From the NCBI GenBank assembly GCA_014218215.1, contig CP043652.1, positions 3,906,001-3,970,000 of the forward strand: 64,000 nt of DNA, written 5' to 3'. Positions 57,664-64,000 of the stretch are shown here, one piece after another (the stretch's first letter is position 1; each line of letters begins with the position of its first letter). The stretch comes from Geodermatophilaceae bacterium NBWT11 (GTDB taxonomy: Bacteria; Actinomycetota; Actinomycetes; Mycobacteriales; Geodermatophilaceae). Below the pieces are notes generated by a model, which saw nothing but the letters and a program-made list of their open reading frames with translations, had not been told where the DNA came from and did not search any database. A program made the translations under genes and the position numbers.

Positions 57664-58742
57664 TGGACCACGCCGGACGGCGCGACCGGCTGAAGGCCCG
57701 GGCCGCGGAGGCCGGACTGGACGCCGTGCTGGTCACCAACCTGCTCAACGTCCGGTACCTGACCGGCTTCACCGGCTCCAACGGAGCGCTGCTGGTGCGC
57801 ACCGACGGGGCCGACCTGTTCGGCACCGACGGCCGGTACACCACCCAGGCCGGCACGCAGGTGCCCGACGTCGAGCTGCTGGTCGACCGGGGCACGGTCG
57901 GCGCGTTGGCCCGCGCGGCCGCCGGCACCGGCCGCTTGGGGTACGAGTCGCACGAGGTCACGGTCGACGGACTGCGCGCCCTGGAGCAGTCGCTCGAGGG
58001 GAGCAGCACCGAGCTGGTCAGCGTCCGCCGTGCGGTCGAGGCGCTGCGCGCGGTCAAGGACGACGACGAGGTCGACGCGCTGCGCCGGGCCTGCACCGTG
58101 GCCGACCAGGCGCTGGCCGAGCTCGCCGCCGAGGGCGCGCTGCGCCCGGGCCGCACCGAGCTCGCCGTCGGCCGCGACCTGGACGCCCGGATGCTGGCCC
58201 TGGGGGCGGAGGCGCCGTCCTTCGAGACGATCGTGGCCGCCGGAGCCAACTCCGCGATCCCGCACCACCGGCCCGACGGCACCGAGCTGCGCGGCGGGGA
58301 CTTCCTCAAGCTGGACTTCGGTGCCACCGTCGACGGCTACCACTCCGACATGACCCGCACCCTGGTGCTGGGCCACGCCGCCGACTGGCAGGTCGAGGTC
58401 TACGAGCTGGTGGCGGCCTCCCAGGCGGCCGGGCGGGCAGCGCTGGGCGTCGGTGTCGAGGTCACCGCGGTGGACGCCGCATCCCGCGACGTCATCGTCG
58501 CGGCCGGCCACGGGGAGCACTTCACCCACGGCCTGGGGCACGGGGTGGGGCTGGAGATCCACGAGGCTCCGGGCATCTCGGCGCTGGGCGCGGGTAGTCT
58601 GGCCGCCGGCATGGCCGTCACCGTGGAACCCGGTGTGTACCTCCCCGGTCACGGGGGTGTCCGGATCGAGGACACCCTGATCGTGGCTGATGGCGCGGCC
58701 GACCTCCTGACCCTCACGAGCAAGGAACTGCTGGTCCTCTAG
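57663..58742 (+). CDS. pepQ: Xaa-Pro aminopeptidase-like M24 metallopeptidase
   Basis: 359 aa. The creatinase-like N-terminal domain (VLVTNLLNVRYLTGFTGSNG) is followed by the pita-bread domain with metal ligands in LDFGATVDGYHSDMTRT (two Asp), GLGHGVGLEIHEAPG (His), VTVEPGVYL (Glu) and VRIEDTLIV (Glu). It likely trims Xaa-Pro dipeptides. The stop is directly followed by efp, as in mycobacteria (Rv2535c-efp). Confidence 0.93.
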   Translation: MDHAGRRDRLKARAAEAGLDAVLVTNLLNVRYLTGFTGSNGALLVRTDGADLFGTDGRYTTQAGTQVPDVELLVDRGTVGALARAAAGTGRLGYESHEVTVDGLRALEQSLEGSSTELVSVRRAVEALRAVKDDDEVDALRRACTVADQALAELAAEGALRPGRTELAVGRDLDARMLALGAEAPSFETIVAAGANSAIPHHRPDGTELRGGDFLKLDFGATVDGYHSDMTRTLVLGHAADWQVEVYELVAASQAAGRAALGVGVEVTAVDAASRDVIVAAGHGEHFTHGLGHGVGLEIHEAPGISALGAGSLAAGMAVTVEPGVYLPGHGGVRIEDTLIVADGAADLLTLTSKELLVL

Positions 58743-59303
<561 letters not shown>

Positions 59304-59306
59304 CCT

Positions 59307-59714
59307 GTGGCTGCCCGCTCCAAGGCCCGCAAGCGCGCGGTCGACGTGCTCTACGAGGCCGACCTGCGCAGCAGGGACGTCATCGAGCTGCTGCGTGAGC
59401 GCGTCGCCGACAGCAACCCGCCGGTCTCCGAGCACGCCGTCCGGCTGGTCGAGGGCGCGCACGAGCACGCCACCGAGATCGACCGGCTGATCGGCGAGCA
59501 CGCCGACGGCTGGACGCTGGACCGGCTGCCCGACGTCGACCGGGCGATCCTGCGGATGGCGGTCTTCGAGCTGCTCTGGGTGCCCGACGTCCCGGACGCC
59601 GTGGTGATCGACGAGGCGGTGGAGCTGGCCAAGGCGCTGTCCACCGACGACTCGTCGTCCTACGTCAACGGCGTGCTCGGCGGCATCATCCGCCGGGAGA
59701 TCCCCACCGCCTGA
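59307..59714 (+). CDS. nusB: Transcription antitermination protein NusB
   Basis: All-helical 135-aa protein that binds boxA RNA with NusE during rRNA synthesis. ARSKARKRAVDVLYEADLRS, DVDRAILRMAVFELLWVPD and AVVIDEAVELAKALSTDDSS, then YVNGVLGGIIRREI, match the family throughout. It is the last gene of the aro-efp run and ends before a strong bidirectional terminator. Confidence 0.95.
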   Translation: MAARSKARKRAVDVLYEADLRSRDVIELLRERVADSNPPVSEHAVRLVEGAHEHATEIDRLIGEHADGWTLDRLPDVDRAILRMAVFELLWVPDVPDAVVIDEAVELAKALSTDDSSSYVNGVLGGIIRREIPTA

Positions 59715-59719
59715 CCGAC

Positions 59720-59760
59720 GCAGAAGGGCCCCTCCCGCGGTGCGGGAGGGGCCCTTCTGC
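59720..59760. terminator. Bidirectional terminator between nusB and bldD
   Basis: A perfect 19-bp stem, GCAGAAGGGCCCCTCCCGC and its complement, around a 3-nt loop. It starts 5 nt after the nusB stop and ends 8 nt before the bldD stop, so it serves both convergent genes. Confidence 0.9.
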
Positions 59761-59768
59761 GTGGGGTG

Positions 59769-60314
59769 TCAGCGCGGGGAGCGGCGACGCTCCCAGTCCA
59801 GCGGCTCGTCCTCCTCCTCGGAGGTGGCGTAGCCGGTGCCGTCGGCGCCGGGGGAGAGCACGCCCCACTCGATGAGCCGGCTGGTGAGCTCGTCGGGGCT
59901 CATGTCGTAGATGATCGCCAGCGACTTCAGGTCCTCGGCGCGGATGGACAGCACCTTGCCGTTGTAGTCGTGCCGCTGGGCCTGGATGGTCGAGGCGTAC
60001 CGGGCCAGCGGGCCGGCCTCGTCGGCGGGCAACGAGCCCAGAGACTCCAGGTTCAGCACGATCTTGGTGGTCTTGGTGACCGCCGAGCTCGGGCGGGGGT
60101 CGGGCAGCAGCTCGGCCACCGGGACGCCGTAGAACACGGCCAGCTCGGAGAGCCGCTGCACGGTCACCGCGCGGTCGCCACGCTCGTAGGACCCGACGAC
60201 GACGGCCTTCCAGCGGCCGTGCGACTTGTCCTCGACGCCCTGCAGCGACAGGCCCTGCTGGTTGCGGATCGCCCGCAGTCGGGCGCCCAGCGCCCGCGAG
60301 TAGTCGGTGCTCAT
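59769..60314 (-). CDS. bldD: Developmental transcription regulator BldD
   Basis: 181 aa. The N-terminal XRE-type HTH (LGARLRAIRNQQGLSLQGVE; GRWKAVVVGSYERGDRAVTV) is nearly identical in pattern to Streptomyces BldD. The C-terminal domain contains RYASTIQAQRHDYNGKVLSI with the RxD-type c-di-GMP region (R-H-D, and R-A-E-D nearby). It likely represses developmental genes when bound to tetrameric c-di-GMP. ATG 60314 matches the Streptomyces start (MS-EY/TDYS); GTG 60329 is possible. Two BldD-type boxes lie in its own promoter. Confidence 0.94.
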   Translation of the reverse strand: MSTDYSRALGARLRAIRNQQGLSLQGVEDKSHGRWKAVVVGSYERGDRAVTVQRLSELAVFYGVPVAELLPDPRPSSAVTKTTKIVLNLESLGSLPADEAGPLARYASTIQAQRHDYNGKVLSIRAEDLKSLAIIYDMSPDELTSRLIEWGVLSPGADGTGYATSEEEDEPLDWERRRSPR

Positions 60315-60356
60315 CGGTGTCCTGCTCACTGGAGGATCGGGGGGTCGGTCGTGCTG

Positions 60357-60370
60357 GTCACGCTGAGTAC
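60357..60370. promoter_or_regulatory. BldD-type box 1
   Basis: GTCACGCTGAGTAC resembles the BldD operator TNAC-N5-GTNA, especially its CGCTGAGTA core form, and lies in the bldD-pyrR gap 43 nt upstream of the bldD ATG. The last half-site base deviates. Confidence 0.6.
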
Positions 60371-60379
60371 GGCCTGCTG

Positions 60380-60393
60380 GTCACGGAGAGTAC
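60380..60393. promoter_or_regulatory. BldD-type box 2
   Basis: GTCACGGAGAGTAC repeats box 1 with two changes. The two boxes start 23 bp apart in direct orientation and share the flank CTGGTCACG. Confidence 0.6.
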
Positions 60394-60501
60394 GCGGTAG
60401 CGGGCCTGCGCGACACCGCTACCACCCCGATCGGGGGTGCGTCGTCGGGCGCAGGTCACACCGGGGGGTGCGCTAGCGTGCTCGCCGGACCAGAACCACT
60501 C

Positions 60502-60536
60502 CTTTAACGACCCGTCCCGTGAGGCGGGGAAGGAGG
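60502..60536 (+). promoter_or_regulatory. PyrR-binding translational control element of pyrR
   Basis: CTTTAACGACCCGTCCCGTG begins the element. A CCCG/CGGG stem (60511-60514 with 60525-60528) closes the loop TCCCGTGAGG, which has the UCC-GNGAGG core of PyrR-binding RNA. The AAGGAGG ribosome binding site (60530-60536) follows the stem by one base, as in the mycobacterial pyr leaders controlled by PyrR at translation. There is no terminator between it and pyrR. Confidence 0.75.
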
Positions 60537-60540
60537 CCTG

Positions 60541-61137
60541 ATGGCCCCGCCATCGACCTTGTCATCCGCCGGCCCCGGCGACCCCCAGCAGCTGCTCTCC
60601 GCCGACGACGTCCCCCGCGTGGTGGACCGGATCGCGCACCAGCTCATCGAGCGGGCGGCCAGCTCCACCTCCTCCGGCGACGGCCTCGCCGACCTGGTGC
60701 TCATCGGGATCCCCACCCGCGGCGCCCCGCTGGCCCGCCGGCTGGCCGCCCGCATCGAGGCCTTCACCGGCACCGCGGTCGACGTCGGCACCGTGGACAT
60801 CACCCTGTACCGGGACGACCTGCGCACCCGCGGGGTCCGCGCCCTGGAGGACACCCGGCTGCCCGACGCCGGCATCGACGGCCGGCTCGTGGTGCTCGTC
60901 GACGACGTGCTCTTCTCCGGCCGCTCGGTCCGGGCAGCGCTGGACGGGCTGCGCGACGTCGGTCGCCCCCGGGCGGTCCAGCTCGCGGTGCTGGTGGACC
61001 GCGGACACCGGGAACTGCCGATCAAGGCCGACTTCGTCGGGAAGAACGTGCCGACCTCGCGCAGCCAGCAGGTCAGGGTCCGGCTGGCCGAGGTCGACGG
61101 CGAGGACGGCGTGACGATCACCGGGGGCGAGCAGTGA
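60541..61137 (+). CDS. pyrR: PyrR bifunctional regulator/uracil phosphoribosyltransferase
   Basis: 198 aa PRTase fold protein that binds UMP/UTP and the pyr mRNA leader. The PRPP loop is [19 protein letters not shown], with [20 protein letters not shown] and the hood loop [11 protein letters not shown]. The C-terminal [20 protein letters not shown] is the RNA-binding/active region. It heads the pyr operon and starts 4 nt after an AAGGAGG site that lies next to the PyrR hairpin. Overlaps pyrB (GTGA). Confidence 0.95.
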   Translation: MAPPSTLSSAGPGDPQQLLSADDVPRVVDRIAHQLIERAASSTSSGDGLADLVLIGIPTRGAPLARRLAARIEAFTGTAVDVGTVDITLYRDDLRTRGVRALEDTRLPDAGIDGRLVVLVDDVLFSGRSVRAALDGLRDVGRPRAVQLAVLVDRGHRELPIKADFVGKNVPTSRSQQVRVRLAEVDGEDGVTITGGEQ

Positions 61138-62051
61138 AGCGCCACCTGCTGGAGGCCGCCGACCTCGACCGTGCCGACGCCACCCTGGTGCTGGACACCG
61201 CCGCACAGATCGAGTCCGCGCTGGCCGGCCGCGAGGTCAAGAAGCTGCCCACGCTGCGCGGCCGCACGGTGGTCAACCTCTTCTTCGAGGACTCCACCCG
61301 CACCCGGATCAGCTTCGAGCTGGCCGCCAAGCGGCTCTCCGCCGACGTCATCAACTTCTCCGCCAAGGGCTCCAGCGTCTCCAAGGGCGAGAGCCTCAAG
61401 GACACCGCGCTCACCCTGGAGGCGATGGGCGCCGACGGCATCGTCGTCCGGCACGGGGCCTCCGGGGCACCGCACCGGCTGGCCACCTGGGTCGCCGGCA
61501 GCGTGGTCAACGCCGGCGACGGCACCCACGAGCACCCCACCCAGGCGCTGCTGGACGCGTACACGATCCGCCGGCGGCTGGGCCGGCTCGAGGGCGTGAG
61601 GGTGGTGATCACCGGCGACGTGCTGCACAGCCGGGTGGCCCGCTCCAACGTCTGGCTGCTGCACACCCTGGGCGCCGAGGTCACCCTCGTCGCGCCACCC
61701 ACGCTGCTCCCGGTCGGTGTCGGCTCCTGGCCGGTCACGGTGTCCTACGACCTGGACGCCGTGCTGCCCGCCGCGGACGTCGTGATGATGCTGCGCGTGC
61801 AGGGCGAGCGGATGAACGCCTCGTTCTTCCCCTCGGCCCGGGAGTACAGCCGCCGCTACGGCCTGGACGCCGAGCGGATGGCCCGCCTCTCCGACGACGC
61901 CATCGTCATGCACCCCGGCCCGATGAACCGCGGCATGGAGATCGCCGCGGACGTGGCCGACTCACCCCGCTCGACGATCGTCGAGCAGGTCGGCAACGGC
62001 GTCAGCGTGCGCATGGCCGTCCTCTACCTGCTGCTCGGAGGCCCCGCGTGA
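61134..62051 (+). CDS. pyrB: Aspartate carbamoyltransferase catalytic subunit
   Basis: 305 aa, makes carbamoyl-aspartate. Carbamoyl-phosphate motif [38 protein letters not shown]; aspartate-side [14 protein letters not shown]; and the 240s-type loop [12 protein letters not shown] are all present. No pyrI regulatory gene; the unregulated trimer form is expected, possibly complexed with the adjacent dihydroorotase PyrC. Overlaps pyrR and pyrC (GTGA). Confidence 0.96.
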   Translation: MKRHLLEAADLDRADATLVLDTAAQIESALAGREVKKLPTLRGRTVVNLFFEDSTRTRISFELAAKRLSADVINFSAKGSSVSKGESLKDTALTLEAMGADGIVVRHGASGAPHRLATWVAGSVVNAGDGTHEHPTQALLDAYTIRRRLGRLEGVRVVITGDVLHSRVARSNVWLLHTLGAEVTLVAPPTLLPVGVGSWPVTVSYDLDAVLPAADVVMMLRVQGERMNASFFPSAREYSRRYGLDAERMARLSDDAIVMHPGPMNRGMEIAADVADSPRSTIVEQVGNGVSVRMAVLYLLLGGPA

Positions 62052-63331
62052 CCGTCCTGCTGAAGAACGTCCGGCCCTACGGCGAGGACGCCGTCGACCT
62101 CCTGGTCAAGGACGGCGTCGTCGCCGCGATCGGCGCCGACCTGTCCTCGACCGCGCAGACGATCGACGCCACCGGGCTGATCGCGCTGCCCGGCCTGGTG
62201 GACCTGCACACCCACCTGCGGGAGCCCGGCCGGGAGGACACCGAGACCGTCCTCACCGGCTCCCGGGCTGCCGCGCTGGGCGGGTACACCGCGGTGCACG
62301 CGATGGCCAACACCGACCCGGTCGCCGACACCGCGGGCGTGGTCGAGCAGGTGTGGCGGCTGGGCCAGCAGGCCGGGCTGGTCGACGTCGTCCCGGTCGG
62401 GGCGGTGACCGTCGGCCTGGGTGGCACCCAGCTCGCCGAGCTCGGCGCGATGGCCGACAGCGCCGCGACCGTGCGGGTGTTCTCCGACGACGGGAAGTGC
62501 GTCTCGGACCCCGCGCTGATGCGCCGCGCCCTGGAGTACGTCAAGGCGCTGGACGGCGTCGTCGCCCAGCACGCCGAGGAGCCCCGGCTGACCGTCGGCG
62601 CCCAGATGCACGAGGGCGACCGGTCGGCCCGGCTCGGGCTCACCGGCTGGCCCGCGGTCGCCGAGGAGGCGATCATCGCCCGCGACGTCCTGCTCGCCGA
62701 GCACGTGGGCGCTCGGCTGCACGTCTGCCACGTCTCGACCGCGGGCTCGGTGGAGCTGATCCGCTGGGCTAAGTCGCGCGGGGTGCAGGTCACCGCCGAG
62801 GTCACCCCGCACCACCTGCTCCTCACCGACGCGCAGGCCGAGGGCTACGACGCCACGTTCAAGGTCAACCCGCCGCTGCGCACGGCCGAGGACGTCGCGG
62901 CGCTGCGGGCCGGTCTGGCCGACGGCACGATCGACGCCGTGGCCACCGACCACGCCCCGCACGCCGGTGAGGACAAGGAGTGCGAGTGGGCGGCCGCCCG
63001 GCCCGGGATGCTCGGGCTGGAGCAGGCGCTGTCCGTCGTCGTCGACACCATGGTCGACACCGGGCTGCTCACCTGGCGCGAGGTGGCCGACCGGATGTCG
63101 GTGCGGCCCGCCGAGATCGGCCGGCTGACCCACCAGGGCCGCCCGATCGCCGTGGGCGAGCCGGCCAACCTGGTGCTGCTCGACCCCACCGCGCGCGCCG
63201 TGGTCGACCCGGCCGCGCTGGCCAGCAAGAGCCGCAACAGCCCGTACGCCGGGCGCGAACTGCCCGCCCGCGTGGTGCACACGCTGCTGCGCGGAGAACT
63301 GTCGGTGCTCGATGGGAAGGTCCAGAAGTGA
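62048..63331 (+). CDS. pyrC: Dihydroorotase (type I)
   Basis: Amidohydrolase, 427 aa. Metal ligands HxH in [16 protein letters not shown], His in AQHAEEPRL and [15 protein letters not shown], and Asp in [32 protein letters not shown] is the substrate region. Interesting is a class I type enzyme directly after pyrB, the arrangement in which the two form a shared complex in some bacteria. Overlaps pyrB and carA. Confidence 0.96.
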   Translation: MTVLLKNVRPYGEDAVDLLVKDGVVAAIGADLSSTAQTIDATGLIALPGLVDLHTHLREPGREDTETVLTGSRAAALGGYTAVHAMANTDPVADTAGVVEQVWRLGQQAGLVDVVPVGAVTVGLGGTQLAELGAMADSAATVRVFSDDGKCVSDPALMRRALEYVKALDGVVAQHAEEPRLTVGAQMHEGDRSARLGLTGWPAVAEEAIIARDVLLAEHVGARLHVCHVSTAGSVELIRWAKSRGVQVTAEVTPHHLLLTDAQAEGYDATFKVNPPLRTAEDVAALRAGLADGTIDAVATDHAPHAGEDKECEWAAARPGMLGLEQALSVVVDTMVDTGLLTWREVADRMSVRPAEIGRLTHQGRPIAVGEPANLVLLDPTARAVVDPAALASKSRNSPYAGRELPARVVHTLLRGELSVLDGKVQK

Positions 63332-64000
63332 GTGAAGCGCTGCTCGTCCTCGAGGACGGCCGGGCGTTCCGCGGCGAGTCCTACGGGGCCACCGGGACGA
63401 CGGTCGGCGAGGCGGTGTTCTCCACCGGGATGACCGGCTACCAGGAGACGCTGACCGACCCCAGCTACCACCGCCAGGTGGTGGTGATGACCGCCCCGCA
63501 CATCGGCAACACCGGGGTCAACGACGAGGACGACGAGTCCCGCCGCATCTGGGTGGCCGGCTTCGTCGTGCGCGACCCCGCCCGCCGCCCCGCGAACTGG
63601 CGGTCCACCGGCACCCTGGACGCCGAGCTGGTCGACAACGGCGTCGTGGGCATCAGCGGGGTGGACACCCGGGCGCTGACCCGGCACCTGCGCGACCGCG
63701 GCGCCATGCGGGTGGGCATCTCCACCGAGCTGCTGGACGCCGACGAGCTGCTGGCCCGGGTGCTCGCCGCACCCTCGATGAGCGGCGCGGACCTCGCGCC
63801 GGAGGTCACCACCGAGCAGGCCTACGTCGTCCCGGCGGTGGGGGAGCGGAAGTACACGATCGCCGCGCTGGACCTGGGCATCAAGGCCGCCACCCCGCGG
63901 CACCTGGCCGAGCTCGGCGTGGAGACCCACGTGCTGCCGGCCACGGCCACCGCCGCCGAGCTGCTGGCCGCCGGCCCCGACGGGGTCTTCCTGTCCAACG
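63328..64000 (+). CDS. carA: Carbamoyl-phosphate synthase small chain (partial, 3' end outside window)
   Basis: The N-terminal 224 codons are seen: the small-chain domain ([60 protein letters not shown]) and the start of the class I glutaminase domain ([26 protein letters not shown], cut before the expected GPGDP). It should deliver ammonia from glutamine to CarB. No PH-domain gene lies between pyrC and carA as in some actinobacteria. Confidence 0.95.
   Translation, partial: MSEALLVLEDGRAFRGESYGATGTTVGEAVFSTGMTGYQETLTDPSYHRQVVVMTAPHIGNTGVNDEDDESRRIWVAGFVVRDPARRPANWRSTGTLDAELVDNGVVGISGVDTRALTRHLRDRGAMRVGISTELLDADELLARVLAAPSMSGADLAPEVTTEQAYVVPAVGERKYTIAALDLGIKAATPRHLAELGVETHVLPATATAAELLAAGPDGVFLSN

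Overview
The window is very GC-rich and carries an actinobacterial gene set: BldD, an SsgA-family protein, the phosphatidylinositol mannoside genes, Ap4A phosphorylase next to thrS, and an actinobacterial LexA box. Many genes start with GTG, coding DNA is dense, and GTGA/ATGA start-stop overlaps are frequent. Gene order follows the Mycobacterium/Streptomyces core in several blocks: polA-rpsA-coaE; thrS-HIT-pgsA-patA-pimA-pdxS-pdxT-yebC-ruvCAB; yajC-secD-secF-apt-rel; PPIase-MBL-hisS-aspS; rarA-alaS-ruvX-mltG-aroE; and aroC-aroK-aroB-aroQ-pepQ-efp-nusB-bldD-pyrR-pyrB-pyrC-carA. My best guess is a Geodermatophilaceae-like actinobacterium (Blastococcus, Geodermatophilus, Modestobacter or Klenkia type). 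That is inference from gene content, not a measured placement.

Layout. 1-3917 (minus) is a branched-chain amino-acid type ABC transporter cut by the window start; its LivH permease has a fused extracytoplasmic domain. 4084-11091 holds a thioesterase, polA, a methyltransferase, rpsA, a small unknown gene and coaE. 11134-15284 is a more accessory segment bracketed by two inverted tRNA-Val genes. It contains tRNA-Cys and tRNA-Gly, a degenerate CapA-like protein, an SsgA-like protein, an ECF sigma factor with a frameshifted anti-sigma gene, and a TIGR02611-type membrane protein with no normal start codon. 15347-17588 has an LLM oxidoreductase, an HNH nuclease and a MOSC protein.

17652-28272 is a long plus-strand run: threonyl-tRNA synthetase, phosphatidylinositol/PIM lipid synthesis, pyridoxal phosphate synthase and the SOS-controlled ruvCAB. 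28430-35140 is yajC-secDF-apt-rel. 35280-43757 has a DUF418 membrane protein, a lipoprotein, a membrane-anchored cyclophilin, an MBL hydrolase, hisS, an aldo/keto reductase, aspS and a class V aminotransferase. 43769-44866 is a DUF559 nuclease-fold gene bracketed by two inverted copies of a 71-bp palindromic element. 44869-52962 holds a second aldo/keto reductase, rarA, two small membrane proteins, alaS, ruvX and mltG. 52959-59714 is the shikimate (aro) operon with a prepilin peptidase, pepQ, efp and nusB. 59769-64000 is bldD divergent from the pyr operon, which enters carA at the window end.

Regulatory signals visible by eye are a LexA box before ruvC, two BldD-type boxes before bldD, a PyrR-type hairpin over the pyrR ribosome binding site, several perfect hairpin terminators, and many TANNNT -10 elements lying 6-8 nt before start codons, which suggests leaderless transcripts. 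Most of the window is conserved housekeeping DNA. The stretches that look least explained are the DUF559/palindrome unit and the 4-kb segment between the two tRNA-Val genes.
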